Shown: positions 9,302 through 20,289 of the stretch, one piece after another | How positions within the stretch are numbered: the stretch's first letter is position 1 | Layout of the letters: each line of letters opens with the position of its first letter | Assembly (NCBI RefSeq): GCF_001995175.1 | Contig: NZ_MUKN01000009.1 | Location: forward strand, 21,199 to 85,198 | DNA: 64,000 bases | Origin: Rathayibacter rhapontici | GTDB taxonomy: Bacteria > Actinomycetota > Actinomycetes > Actinomycetales > Microbacteriaceae | Direction of reading: 5' to 3' | The notes under the pieces: generated by a model | Told to the model about the DNA's origin: nothing | Databases searched by the model: none | The model's input: only the letters and a program-made list of their open reading frames with translations | Made by a program: the position numbers and the translations under genes

Positions 9302-10421
9302 GCCGTCCCGTCCGCCTCCGCGTCGATGCCACCCCGCTCGCCGCGACGGCGATGACGGGCGTCGGGCACGTCCTCCTCGAGACGGTCCGCGCCCTGACCG
9401 ACGAGCGGTTCTCCGGCCGGATCGAGCTGACGCTCTTCGCTCCGCTCTCCGAGAGGGCGGCGGTGCGACGCGCCGCTCCGGTCGCGTCCGCGTCCTCGGC
9501 GTCCCGCTCCCCCGACGGCTGTTCGGTCTGCTGACCCGGACGCCCGTCCCGATCGACCTCCTGATCGGCCGCGGGGTGTACTTCTTCCCGAACTTCCGCA
9601 ACTGGCGGACGCTGAGCCCGTCGATCACGTTCCTCCACGACGTCTGCTTCGCCGCGCAGCCCGCCCTGGTGCCCGAGGAGCGCAGACGCTTCCTCACCGC
9701 CCACGTCGCCGCCTGGCTCCGTCGCACGAGCCTCGTCGCGACCGGGACGCCCTCCGCCGCCCGCGAGATCGAGCAGCTCCTCGGCGTCGGTCCCGAGCGC
9801 CTCCGGGTCCTCCCCACGACCGTCGACTCCCGCGTCTTCCGTCCGCGCGCGCGGGCGGAGTCGGCCGCGATCGCCGCGACCCTGGGCGTCGAGCGCTACC
9901 TGCTCTTCGTCGGCGCCCGCGAGCCGCGCAAGAACCTGCCGCACCTGATCCGCTCCTACGCCGCGGCGGAGCGACCCGAGGGCCACACGCTGCTGCTCGT
10001 CGGCGCGACCGGGTGGGACGACGGGGAGATCGTCGCGGATGTCGAGCGCGCGGCACAGGCCGGAGCCGACGTCCGCATCGTCGCGCAGCCGGTGTCGGAC
10101 GAGGCGCTCCCCGCCCTGGTCGCCGGCGCGGACGCCCTGGCTCTCGTCTCGCACCACGAAGGGTTCGGACTGCCCGCGCTCGAGGCCGTCGCGTCGGGCA
10201 CCCCGGTGATCGCGTCCGACATCCCGGGCATCCGCGATGCGCTCGCGGGCCACGAGGACTCCGCCGTGTTCGTGGACCCCGCGAACGAGGACGCGCTGAT
10301 CCGCGCCCTCGAGGACGCGATGCGCGTCCCGCGGAGGGTGGATCCCGGCGTGATCCGTCCGTGGACAGACGCGGCCGAGGCCCTGGTGACGGCCGCGGAG
10401 CAGCTCGACCGATCGCGCTAG
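9298..10421 (+). CDS. glycosyltransferase family 4 (frameshifted)
   Basis: About 374 residues after correction. The GTG at 9298 overlaps the stop of the exporter ATPase. The first part (VRLRVDATPLAATAMTGVGH) leaves frame near base 9471 and the rest continues one base earlier from RVRVLGVPLPRRLFGLL; one missing C or G in the CGACGCGCCGCTCC stretch explains this. The C-terminal half is GT4-like: LLFVGAREPRKNLPHLIRSY, LLLVGATGWDD and the E-x7-E motif HHEGFGLPALEAVASG. It probably assembles the glycan exported by the adjacent ABC transporter. It ends at a hairpin shared with the convergent gene. Confidence 0.82.
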
Positions 10422-10444
10422 CGGGCGGTCCGGGGACCGCCCGC
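10421..10444. terminator. hairpin between convergent glycosyltransferase genes
   Basis: Perfect 11-base inverted repeat (10421-10431 with 10434-10444, GCGGGCGGTCC and its complement) with a two-base centre, lying exactly in the gap between two convergent genes. No T-run follows on either strand, so it may be a weak or factor-assisted bidirectional terminator. Confidence 0.5.
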
Positions 10445-10452
10445 TCGAGCGC

Positions 10453-11910
10453 TCAGCGGGCGTCCGCGGCGACGAAGTCCCAGAGCTCGGCGGCGTACTC
10501 GGCCCAGGAGGAGTTGTCACGGCGCGACGCCTCCCCGCGCAGGCGCTCGAGCAGCGCGTCGTCGGTCAGCAGCTCGCGCATGCCCCGGGCGATGTCGTGG
10601 TCGTCCCGGGAGTCGACGGTGACCGCTCCGCCCTGCGAGGCGATCTCGGCCATGCTCCCGTACCGTGCGGTGAGCACCGGGGTGCCGACCGCCAGCGACT
10701 CGGCGACGGGCAGGCCGAAGCCCTCGTTGAGCGACGGGAAGACCGTGAAGCGGGCGAGCCGGTAGGCGCTCCACAGGAGCTCGTCGGTGATCGCCGAGAA
10801 CGACGCGACCTCGCGCCCCTCGATCCGGAGCCGCTCCAGCTGGGCGTCGAAGCCCTCGCTGTTCCACGCGTTGCCGCCGATGAAGACCAGGCTGAACTCG
10901 TGGCCCTCCCGCCACAGCAGCTCGGCCGCGTGCAGCACCGCGAGGTGGTTCTTCCGCGGCTCGTGGCTGCCGACGCAGACCACCAGCGGGAGGTCCCCGG
11001 TGACCAGCTCCGCCGAGGCCCGGGCGAGGGAGGCGTCGTCGACGCTTCCCGCTTCGGACGGCAGGAGGATCCGCTGGATGTCGGGGCCCTTCCGACCGAC
11101 TCCGGCCAGCATCTCGCGCCAGCCGCGGTACTCGACCGCGGCCGCCTCCGAGATCGTCGCGACGCGGTCCATGTGGCTCACCGCGACGAGAGTCCGCGAG
11201 AACGCGGCGCTCATGCCGATGTGCGCCGTCTCGGCGGTCGTCAGCGGGACGCAGTCGAAGCCGATCGTCGACGTGCGGTTGCCGCTGAACTCGGCGAGTG
11301 CTGCGATGCGGGACGTGCGCTCGTCCTCGGTCGCCAACTCCGGCAGCACGTAGCGCGAGCGCCAGGGCACCAGGATGTCGCTGGAGGGATCGGCCTTCGC
11401 GTCGGGCACGGTGCCGTAGAGGGCGTTGCGCCGCAGCGGCGGGTCGAGCTCGCGGAGGGTGCGGTCGGCGCCGTCCCAGCCGACGAGCACCATCTGGTGC
11501 TCCTTCGACCACTCGGCGATCGACTTGCGGACCACGCGCTGGATGCCGGTCGCGAGACCGGTCCGGGCGGTGTGGTGGACGTCGACGACGACCGCCGCGG
11601 TCACGACGCGCACGCGCGGCATCTGCAGTCGGTTGAGGATGAAGCCGTTGGCCCGCTCGCGCAGCACCGAGCGCAGCAGAGCCCGCGCACCGTCGAGCCG
11701 CACCAGCCGCACGGCGTCGATGACCTCGTCCCGGACCGGCAGGGCGCCGGTGACGACGGCGAGGGTCAGCCAGATCTCCTGGGTGGACGGCGCCTCGAGG
11801 ACGCCGGCGAGCTGACGGACCAGGCCGTCCAGCTCGGCCTCGGGAGCCAGCTCGGGCGCGAGGGTCTCCAGGAGCACGCTCAGGCGGTCGACCGCCACGG
11901 ACTTACGCAC
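10453..11910 (-). CDS. glycosyltransferase family 4 with extra N-terminal domain (paralogue 1)
   Basis: About 485 residues. The C-terminal half is a GT4 domain: VCVGSHEPRKNHLAVLHAA, VFIGGNAWNSEGF and NEGFGLPVAESLAVGTPVL (E-x7-E). The N-terminal 100 or so residues match no family I recognise; a conserved TGIQRVVRKS segment near residue 120 precedes the acceptor-side domain and is shared with the neighbouring paralogue. The GTG at 11910 overlaps the upstream stop (GTGCGTAA), indicating translational coupling. Last gene of a minus-strand run that begins with the UDP-glucuronate decarboxylase-like gene. Confidence 0.82.
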   Translation of the reverse strand: MRKSVAVDRLSVLLETLAPELAPEAELDGLVRQLAGVLEAPSTQEIWLTLAVVTGALPVRDEVIDAVRLVRLDGARALLRSVLRERANGFILNRLQMPRVRVVTAAVVVDVHHTARTGLATGIQRVVRKSIAEWSKEHQMVLVGWDGADRTLRELDPPLRRNALYGTVPDAKADPSSDILVPWRSRYVLPELATEDERTSRIAALAEFSGNRTSTIGFDCVPLTTAETAHIGMSAAFSRTLVAVSHMDRVATISEAAAVEYRGWREMLAGVGRKGPDIQRILLPSEAGSVDDASLARASAELVTGDLPLVVCVGSHEPRKNHLAVLHAAELLWREGHEFSLVFIGGNAWNSEGFDAQLERLRIEGREVASFSAITDELLWSAYRLARFTVFPSLNEGFGLPVAESLAVGTPVLTARYGSMAEIASQGGAVTVDSRDDHDIARGMRELLTDDALLERLRGEASRRDNSSWAEYAAELWDFVAADAR

Positions 11911-13420
11911 GGTCGACCGCCTTCTCCTCGTCGGCGCCCACCAGGACGCCCCACAGCTCCTCGGCGTAGTCGTCCCAGGTGCGCCGCGGCCGCGCGAGGG
12001 CCTCCGCACGCAGCTGCGCGATCTTCTCGTCCGACTGCAGCAGCTCGCGCATGGCCGCGTGGATCGCATCGTCGTCACCGGGGTCGACCGTCACGCAGCC
12101 TCCGTCGGCGGCGATCTCGGCCAGCGAGCCGATGCTCGAGGTGAGAGCGGGGACACCGAGGGCGAGCGCCTCCGCGACCGGCAGGCCGTAGCCCTCGTGG
12201 GTCGACGGGAAGACGAGGAACCGGGCGTTCTCGTAGGAGGACACGAGCTTCTCGTCGCTGGCACCGCGCCAGAGCTCGACGCTGCGGCCGGCCTGCTGGG
12301 CTTCGCGGATCCGCACGTCGAAGACCCGGGTCGACCAGTCGTTCCCGTTGCCGATGAAGCGGAGCGTGAACACCAGGCCCTCCCGCCAGAGGCGCTCGGC
12401 CGCGTGCAGGACGGCGAGGTGGTTCTTGCGCGGCTCCGTGCTGCCGACGGCGAGCACGAGCGGGCCGACGGTCGAGGGCGCCAGCGACGCGTCGACCAGG
12501 TTGGGACGATCGACGGGCAGGGCGACGGTGTCGACCTGCGGTCCGGTGAGCCCCTGCGCCGGGAGGGCGTCGACGAAGCCGCGGAACTCGTCCGAGGCGG
12601 ACTCGCTGATGCCGGCGACGCTGCTCGCGTGCTTCACCACCGACAGGTAGTTGACGAAGCGCGCCGTCTCGATGCCGGGCACCGTGTCGGCGCTGACCAC
12701 CGGGATCGCGTCGTAGCCGATGAGCCCCACCCGGTTGCCCGAGTAGGCGGCGAGAGAGGCGTACGGCGCGCACAGGTTCAGACCGGGGACCTCGGGGATC
12801 AGGACAGTTGACCGGAACGGCACGACGAAGCGGACGACCTCGGGGTCGCCGTCGCGCCACGGCTCGGAGCGGATGTTCTCGTAGTCGATGACCCGCGAGA
12901 GCTCGATGTCGCTGAGTCGTCGCATGGCCATGGAGCCGTTGACCCAGGCGATCGGAGTGACGTCGTGGTGGCCGTGCCACCGGCGCATCGTGTTGCGCAC
13001 GACCCGCTGGATCCCGGTCTGGTGAGCGTGACGGGCGCAGAAGTCGACGTCGGCGATCACCGCGTCGGTGACGATCTCGAGGCGCGAGCGGAGGTCGGCG
13101 TAGCCGGTGGAGGCCCGGGCGCCGGCAGACAGGAAGACCCGGAGGGCCTCGTGCGGCTCGCAGAGCTCGAGCGAACGGCGGAACCAGAGGAAGAAGTGCT
13201 CGACCGGGAAGACCGCGAGGAAGGAGGTGAGCGCCAGCCAGGTCAGGTCGTCGGACGCGCGCTCCTTGGTGCGGCGGGCGATCGCGTCCATCAGCGGGCC
13301 GGGACCCCGGCCCGCGAGCGCCTCGATCTCGACGGTCTCCAGGAGGAAGGGCGCGAGCTGCTCGAGGCGCTCGAGGAGGAGTGCGCGGCGCAGAGGCGCG
13401 TCGAGGTCCTCGGCGCTCAT
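11903..13420 (-). CDS. glycosyltransferase family 4 with extra N-terminal domain (paralogue 2)
   Basis: 505 residues, clearly paralogous to the gene downstream. GT4 marks are LAVGSTEPRKNHLAVLHAA, LRFIGNGNDWSTRVFD and HEGYGLPVAEALALGVPAL. HAHQTGIQRVVRNTM near residue 125 matches the TGIQRVV segment of the paralogue, and both have about 110 residues of helical, unassigned sequence before it. The ATG at 13420 overlaps the upstream stop as ATGA. The duplicated pair may add two sugars in sequence or act as a complex. Donor and acceptor are unknown. Confidence 0.82.
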   Translation of the reverse strand: MSAEDLDAPLRRALLLERLEQLAPFLLETVEIEALAGRGPGPLMDAIARRTKERASDDLTWLALTSFLAVFPVEHFFLWFRRSLELCEPHEALRVFLSAGARASTGYADLRSRLEIVTDAVIADVDFCARHAHQTGIQRVVRNTMRRWHGHHDVTPIAWVNGSMAMRRLSDIELSRVIDYENIRSEPWRDGDPEVVRFVVPFRSTVLIPEVPGLNLCAPYASLAAYSGNRVGLIGYDAIPVVSADTVPGIETARFVNYLSVVKHASSVAGISESASDEFRGFVDALPAQGLTGPQVDTVALPVDRPNLVDASLAPSTVGPLVLAVGSTEPRKNHLAVLHAAERLWREGLVFTLRFIGNGNDWSTRVFDVRIREAQQAGRSVELWRGASDEKLVSSYENARFLVFPSTHEGYGLPVAEALALGVPALTSSIGSLAEIAADGGCVTVDPGDDDAIHAAMRELLQSDEKIAQLRAEALARPRRTWDDYAEELWGVLVGADEEKAVDRA

Positions 13421-13776
13421 CCGCGACGCCCGAAGCGGCGCTGCGCGTACCGGACCGAGTGGCCGACCGCACCGCGGAGTCCGAGCTGCGACGCGCGGAT
13501 CTGGAAGAGGCGCGCGGCGCGCAGAGGCTTGGTGACTCGCCACGAGAGCGTCTGCTCGAACGGCGCCGACGCCACGACGCCGCCGACGTGCATGTGCTTC
13601 AGCCACGCGTCGAGGGGGTCGTTGAGGAGGGCGTCCCGCTCGGCGCGAAGCTCCTCGAGGGTCTCGACCCGGGGGCTGCGCGGCGCCGCAGCCGTCTCGG
13701 CGACGTCCCCCGCAGATCCTGCTTCTGGCTTCTCGTCGCCCGCTCGAAGGCGCGGGTCACCGCTCACGTCTGTCAC
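13417..13776 (-). CDS. small hypothetical protein in glycosyltransferase operon
   Basis: 119 residues if started at the GTG at 13776, giving MTDVSGDPRL; a start at 13803 is possible but would place the -10 box inside the gene. The N-terminus is low-complexity and acidic. The middle (LEELRAERDALLNDPLDAWL) is probably helical and the end (FEQTLSWRVTKPLRAARLFQ) is basic. I recognise no family; SWRVT-KPLR-like ends occur on some glycosyltransferases, which fits its ATGA-overlapping position ahead of two GT4 genes. It may be a helper subunit or a detached glycosyltransferase segment. Confidence 0.6.
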   Translation of the reverse strand: MTDVSGDPRLRAGDEKPEAGSAGDVAETAAAPRSPRVETLEELRAERDALLNDPLDAWLKHMHVGGVVASAPFEQTLSWRVTKPLRAARLFQIRASQLGLRGAVGHSVRYAQRRFGRRG

Positions 13777-13782
13777 CCCGAC

Positions 13783-13788
13783 AGTGTA
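13783..13788 (-). promoter_or_regulatory. -10 box of a probable leaderless promoter
   Basis: Reads TACACT on the minus strand, six bases before the GTG at 13776, so transcription would begin at about the start codon. Confidence 0.4.
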
Positions 13789-13828
13789 CTCGGAGCCGAG
13801 CACGGGCTCGGGGAGCGCGCCGACGGGC

Positions 13829-14403
13829 TCAGGTCGGTCGGCGGATCGGAGCCGTGTCGTTCACTGCCGACGCGTCGTCCTCGAAGAGCGCGGCCGCCGC
13901 GACCTCGGCTTCGCGCGACTCGACGACTCCGCCGGAGCGGTGGTGGCCGAAGACCCAGTACCGGTAGAGGACGAAGCGGAATCCGGTCGCGAGCGCGAGG
14001 CCGATCACGTTCGCCGAGATGTTGTCCGCGACGAGGTTGTCGAACCCGAGAACGTAGTGGGACACGTACAACGGCAGGAGGTTGACCGCCATCCCCGCCA
14101 CGGCGACGGTGCTGAACTCCGCGAGTTCGCGGACGTAGTTCGCCCGCCGGTGCTCCCGGAAGGTCCAGTACCGGTTCCCGATCCAGGTGACGACGGTCGC
14201 CGCCGCCACCGCGACGACCTTCGCTCCGAGCGGACCCGAGAGCAGGTGGTCGCCGCTGAGGCGCAGCAGGTTGAAGACCGCCACATCGACGATCAACCCG
14301 AGGAATCCCACCACGCCGAACTTCAGCGCGTAGGCGATCAGGCTCCGGTAGGCCGCCCGCAGGCGCCCAGGCGCGCAGCGCCGCGTTCCTCGGCTCCTCC
14401 CAC
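13829..14403 (-). CDS. GtrA family membrane protein (frameshifted near its start)
   Basis: About 191 residues after correction, with four predicted membrane helices, as in GtrA proteins proposed to flip polyprenyl-phosphate-linked sugars. The main frame begins inside helix 1 (KFGVVGFLGLIVDVAVFNLL) without a usable start. The GTG at 14403, just past the upstream stop, opens MGGAEERGAARLGA in another frame; adding one C near 14363 joins it to LRAAYRSLIAYALKFGVVG. Other family marks are WIGNRYWTFREHRR and FRFVLYRYWVFG. It sits directly behind a GT2 gene of GtrB type, the usual pairing. Confidence 0.82.
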
Positions 14404-14404
14404 G

Positions 14405-15130
14405 TCAGGCGGCGGAGCTCTGGGGCGGGCGGGTCCGCGAGCCCTCACGCAGGCGGATCCGGGCGAGGATCCAGAGCGCCTCGAAGCCGTCCTTCACGGT
14501 GATCTTCTTGCCCTCCTCGCGCGTCCGCGCCCTGTAGCTGATCGGCACCTCGTAGGGGCGGTGTCCCCGGGCCAGCAGCTTCGCGGTCACCTCCGCCTCC
14601 ATGCCGAAGCCCTTCTCCTTGATGCCGAGCGAGCGGTAGAGCTCCAGCGGCATGAGCTTGAAGCAGGTCTCGACGTCCGAGACGTAGGCGTTGAAGAGGA
14701 TGTTCGTGACGAGGTTCACGCCCTTGTTCCCGATCACGTACCAGTACGAGAACGACGTGTGCGAGCCGAAGGTGCGGCTGCCGTAGACCAGCTGCGCCTC
14801 GCCGTCGAGCACCGGCTGCAGCAGCGTGGGGATCTCGCTCGGGCGGTACTCCTCGTCGGCGTCGCAGATGATGACGTAGTCGCCGGTCGCCTCCTGGACC
14901 GCTCGGCTGATCGCCGCGCCCTTGCCCTGGTTCACGCGCTGGTGGAACACGCGGATCCGCGGGTCCTCGAGCGCGTCGAGGATCTCCTTCGTGCGATCGA
15001 CGCTGCCGTCGTTCACGATCACGAACTCGATCTCGACCCCCTCCTGGAACCGGATCGCGAGGACGCGGTCGACGGCCTTCTGGAGGGTCGCCTGCTCGTT
15101 GTAGACGGGCATCAGGATGGACAGCTTCAC
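14405..15130 (-). CDS. family 2 glycosyltransferase, polyprenyl-phosphate sugar synthase type
   Basis: 241-residue GT-A enzyme resembling dolichyl/polyprenyl-phosphate mannose synthases and GtrB. Motifs: SILMPVYNEQATLQKAVDRV at the N-terminus, VNDGSVDRTKEIL, DADEEYRPSE (metal-binding Asp-x-Asp region), GSRTFGSHTSFSYWYVIGNK and FKLMPLELYRSLGI. It lacks a C-terminal pair of membrane helices. It probably transfers a sugar to undecaprenyl phosphate in the cytoplasm, with the adjacent GtrA protein flipping the product. Fifteen bases separate it from the upstream decarboxylase-like gene, so the three are probably co-transcribed. Confidence 0.88.
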   Translation of the reverse strand: MKLSILMPVYNEQATLQKAVDRVLAIRFQEGVEIEFVIVNDGSVDRTKEILDALEDPRIRVFHQRVNQGKGAAISRAVQEATGDYVIICDADEEYRPSEIPTLLQPVLDGEAQLVYGSRTFGSHTSFSYWYVIGNKGVNLVTNILFNAYVSDVETCFKLMPLELYRSLGIKEKGFGMEAEVTAKLLARGHRPYEVPISYRARTREEGKKITVKDGFEALWILARIRLREGSRTRPPQSSAA

Positions 15131-15145
15131 GGGTCGGTGCTCTCT

Positions 15146-16120
<975 letters not shown>

Positions 16121-16161
16121 CGCTCGTCGTCCGTTCCGCGGGCTCGGAAGGACAGCCGCAC

Positions 16162-16167
16162 ATGCTA
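16162..16167 (-). promoter_or_regulatory. candidate -10 box for the uxs-like gene
   Basis: Reads TAGCAT on the minus strand, 41 bases before the ATG at 16120, in the divergent interval with the membrane glycosyltransferase gene. Confidence 0.35.
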
Positions 16168-16253
16168 GCACGCCGCATCCGAGCGGGACTCGAGCGGCTG
16201 GGCTATCGTCGTCCCGGCCGCGCGACCAGGACCGTCGGCCACGACGGAGGACT

Positions 16254-17736
16254 GTGACCACGCGCGAGCTCAGCTCACCCACCATCGCCGCCGGCCGCCG
16301 CCGTCCCCGGGCGGACACCCTCGTGTTCTGGACGCTCGCGGTGGCCGGCCTGGTCCTGCGCATCCTCTTCCTGCTCAGCCCCGGGCACGTCTTCGACACC
16401 GACCACGCCACGGTCTTCCTGATGGCGAAACACGTCGCCGAGGGCGAGATCCCCGCCTTCTTCTGGGGCCAGTCCTACGGAGGCACGCTCCTCCCGATCA
16501 CGGCCGGAGCAGCGATGGCGGTGCTCGGCTCCCACGTCGAAGTGCTCGCGGTCGTCTCGGTCCTGTGGTTCCTCGGCGCCGCGATCCTGCTGAGGCACGT
16601 CGTCGCCCAGGCAGGTGGAGCACTGGCCGGGACGACTGCCGGACTGCTGTTCTGGTTCCCCGGGGTGGTGATCCTGACGGTCAGCACGAGATCCTGGCTT
16701 CTACGGTCCGAGTCTGGTGACGGCACTGGGCCTCATCGCGATCGCCACGGCTCCGCTGACCCGGCCCTACGTGTCCTGGATCGGAGCCGGCCTGCTCGGA
16801 GGACTGGCGCTCTGGTCCTCGCCGATGAGCCTGGCACTCGCCGCACCGGCCGGGCTCTGGCTGACGTTGCGCGACATCCGGCACCCGCTCCGTCTCGTGA
16901 TCGGGGCGTGCGCTGCGCTCGCGGCGGGCGCGCCCTGGATCGTGGAGGCGCTCCGCTCCGAGGGGGCGACGGAATCGCTCGGCGGGGGCACCTGGAAGCC
17001 CACCTTCCAGAGCGTCGTCTCCCTCTTCGACTCCATGCTCCCGGCCGCGTTCGGCGACGCCGCCGACCGCACCTTCAGTGCGGGCGTGGGCTGGGCGGCG
17101 GCAGTCCTGCTGGTCGTCCCGCTGATCGTCGGCTTCATCGTCCGCAAAGCGGGCCTGGTGCTCCTCTCGGTCGGATCCGCCCTCGTCGTGACGGTGCTCG
17201 TGTACGGCGCGGGCCTGGATCTGGCTCCGGACTCCGTGCGCTACTCCGCGTTCCTCGCTCCGGGACTCGCCGCCTCCCTCGGCTGGCTCGTCTCGCGATG
17301 GCGACCGCTCGCCGTCGCGGCGGTGATCGGCGCCGTCGCGTTCACGTCGATCGGGGTCTGGGATCGCTCCGATCGGTTCACGATCGACACCTCAGCGCGC
17401 TTCGACCCCGCTCTGCGACCGGTCGCGGAGCTGCTCGGAGCGCGCGGTGAGGACCACGTCTACGGCAACTACTGGTTGAGCGCGACGTTGACGGCTTCCA
17501 CGGACGAGGAGATCACCGTCGCTCCTCTCGTCAACCGGCGCTATCCGCCCTACGAGGATCTCGCCGCCTCCGAGGACGCACCCGTGATCGTCGTCGACAC
17601 CGGCCGGTTCAACGACGTCGAGCTCGACACATCGACCGTGCTCCCTCCCCGGGAGCGAGTCGAACTCGGGAGGTACACCGTCTACTTCTTCTCGGACGGG
17701 TTCGACGTGTTCGACCAGCCCTGGGGATTGTTCTGA
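16254..17736 (+). CDS. GT-C type membrane glycosyltransferase (two frameshifts)
   Basis: About 494 residues once two bases are restored. The GTG at 16254 follows GGAGG closely. The first 140 residues include helix 1 and the loop SPGHVFDTDHATVFLMAKHV, with an acidic pair as in GT-C enzymes. Near 16685 and 16696 one C and one G appear to be lost; restoring them gives VSHEILGFYGPSLVTALG, a segment common in the ArnT/PMT-like superfamily. About ten further helices and a short soluble C-terminus follow. It probably transfers lipid-linked sugar to glycan outside the membrane. Donor and acceptor are unknown. Confidence 0.75.
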
Positions 17737-17757
17737 CCCGACAGGACTGGTCCGGGC

Positions 17758-19475
17758 TCAGCCCGGGAAGCCGTGCAGCTCGAGCGTCTTCTCGGCGCTG
17801 CGGTCGATCGCGTCCGTGAGGATCCGCTCTCCCGGAGTCCCCTCGTAGTCGTAGATCTCGAAGTCGCCGCACGTCGTGACCTCGGCGGGCGTGCCGAGGA
17901 CCTGGACCGACTGCTCCGTCACATGGCCCCACGGATCGACGATGACGTACGAGTAGTCCTTGTCGACGTAGGTCGCGACGTTGATCATCCAGTCGTCGAC
18001 CGAGAGGTCGCCCCGCACCTGGAGCACGTCGCCGCGCTCGTCCGCGTAGACCTCCCACTGCCTGGTGATCCAGAAGGATCCGACACCGGACTCCTCACGA
18101 TCGCCGATGGTGTCCTCGAAGCACGTCGCTCCCGAGTACGTCGCTCCCGTCACCATGCGGATCACCGGCGGGAGGGAGACGGCCCCGGCCACGACGACGA
18201 GGACGGCCACCGCCGAGGACGCGCCGACCATGAATCGCGCGAGGCTCCGCCGGTACTCGGCGTAGGGCACGACCAGCATCGAGAGGCGGAGCACGTGGAT
18301 CACCACCGGGATCATCCCGAGCAGGGGGAACACGAAGATCGGCAGCAGGTAGCGCGTCGTCTGCGAGCCGGTGACGAAGAAGCCGAGCACCATCGTGACG
18401 AGCGAGAGCGTCGAGAACGCAGTGAGGAACAGCTCGGCTCCCGAGACGGTGCGACGCAGCGACGGCCTCGTCTGCGCGAACAGCGCGTAGAGGAAGAAGC
18501 CGACCGTGACGACGACGACGGCTCCCCACAGCAGGAGCTTGAACATGCCGACCGAGGTCGAGGCCAGTTCGGCGATCGTGTTCCCGACCAGCGTGATGCT
18601 CGACGGGATCTTCTCGATGTCCATGTACTTGTCGAGGGCGATGGCGAGGTACTGCTCGACGAAGCGGCGCCCCCAGAGGCCGAGGAGCGCGGAACCGCCG
18701 TTGACCGCCGCGAGCAGGAGGAACCCGCGGGTGGTCAGGTGCCGGGCGAACCACATCACGACCAGCGTCAGTCCGAGTGGTGCCGTGACCTGGAGGAGGT
18801 AGAGCGGGTCGCAGAGGGTGACCGCGGCGGTGACGGCCCCCGTGACCACCGTCGCCGTCACCGTCCGCGTGCTCCCCCAGGCGCGCGCCGGAAGGCCCGG
18901 GTCAGCCAGAGCGTCAGCGCGAGGACGGACAGCCCGATGATGATGACGCCCTGGTAGTACGTGTTGAAGAGGTAGAGCGTCGCGATCGAGGAGCCGTTGA
19001 TGTTGGGCTGCGGCTCGAGCAGGCAGATCACGGCGTAGAGGCCGATCGCGCCGAGGGCGACGGAGATCTCGATGAACCGATGACGGCTCCGCTGCAGCGC
19101 GAGGCGCGCGATGACCCGCGCGAAGGCGTAGAAGAGGAGCAGATTGACGATGCTGTTGACCACGATCGCGGCGCGCGGATCGCTCACCACCAGAGCGATG
19201 GCCGAGTAGATGACCAGCTCCGGGAAGAAGAAGAGCTGCGACGAGAACACCCAGTCGAAGGGCTCTCCCGCGACGATCGACGAGTGCAGCAGCGGGAGGA
19301 CGAGGGAGTCGCCGCTGTACAGCAGGACGGCGCTCCACTCCGACGCCGCCATGCGGGCCAGCACGACCAGAGCGGTCGAGACGACGACGACGACCGGCGC
19401 GAGTTCGATCAGGAGGCGCTGCCACAGCGGCGCACGGAGCGCGGGGGGCGACGCGCGGGGCGCAGTTCGAGTCAT
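17758..19475 (-). CDS. GT-C-like membrane protein, family A (frameshifted)
   Basis: About 572 residues with some eleven helices and a C-terminal extracytoplasmic domain of about 110 residues. The start (ATG at 19475, MTRTAPRASPPAL) runs in one frame to RAFRRAPGG; one G is missing in the run at 18874-18878, after which STRTVTATVVTG continues. Features shared with the gene at 23997-25694 are GDSLVLPLLHSS, GEPFDWVFSSQL just after helix 1, and IYDYEGTPGERIL near the end, so the two are paralogues. The conserved Asp in the first outer loop suits a lipid-sugar-dependent transferase. No exact family recognised. Confidence 0.68.
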
Positions 19476-19663
19476 CGGACGCAATCGTGGCACACTGGCC
19501 GGACGGTTCCGCTCCCTCGGCATCGCGAGTCGCCTTTCGACCGCTCCCTCACGCCGGTCACGGCGGCACCGCACAGGCCCCTCCTCGAGGAGGAACAGAC
19601 CCCCGGAGGACCGGACGACGGTCGCGGCCGCCTCCCGCACCCCGACCGAGAGATCCCCACCGC

Positions 19664-20242
19664 GTGACGAGACCGTTCGAGAAGCAGCAGGTGCGTTTCC
19701 TCGCCGCCGGATCGGTGAACACGGCGATCGACTTCGTGCTCCTCAACATCATGACACTGGCGCTCGGCGCCCCTGTACTGATCGCGAACTCCGTCTCGGT
19801 GGTCTTCGGCATCTGCCTGTCCTACGTGATGAACCACTTCTTCGTCTTCCGCTACCCCGACCGGGTGACCGTGAAGCGCTTCCTGCAGTTCTTCGCCGTC
19901 ACGGGTTTCTCGTCGCTGGTCATCCAGAACGTCATCATCTGGCTCTTCGAGATGCTGTTCGGCACGAGCTTCGGGCGCTCGCTCCTCTTCCTCGGCTCGG
20001 ACGCCGACAACAACGTGCTCGCCATCAACTTCGCGAAGGCAGTCGCTGTGTTCGCCGGGCTCGTCTGGAACTTCGCCTTCTACCGGCTCGTCGTCTTCCG
20101 ATCGAATCGCGGTTCGTCGACGGACGACGCCGGCGCGAAGGAGGTCGGTGCCGCGGGGACCCGTGCGGACCAGCCCCTCCAGCAGGAGAGCCGCCCGACG
20201 ACCGTCGATCCGATCGACGGCCGTCCCGAGCCGAGACACTAG
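19664..20242 (+). CDS. GtrA family membrane protein
   Basis: 192 residues starting at GTG 19664. Four membrane helices: FLAAGSVNTAIDFVLLNIM, ANSVSVVFGICLSYVMNHFFVF, FAVTGFSSLVIQNVIIWLF and FAKAVAVFAGLVWNFAFYRL, followed by a basic and acidic tail of about 45 residues. GtrA proteins are thought to flip polyprenyl-phosphate sugars for glycan decoration. It lies between divergent and co-directional GT-C-like genes, and the TAG of its stop is also the start of a TAGGCT -10-like box for the next gene. Second of three GtrA copies in the window. Confidence 0.87.
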   Translation: MTRPFEKQQVRFLAAGSVNTAIDFVLLNIMTLALGAPVLIANSVSVVFGICLSYVMNHFFVFRYPDRVTVKRFLQFFAVTGFSSLVIQNVIIWLFEMLFGTSFGRSLLFLGSDADNNVLAINFAKAVAVFAGLVWNFAFYRLVVFRSNRGSSTDDAGAKEVGAAGTRADQPLQQESRPTTVDPIDGRPEPRH

Positions 20243-20289
20243 GCTGTTCGCCGCACGGGGGCAGACGCCCGCCCCGGACGAGAGAAGCG

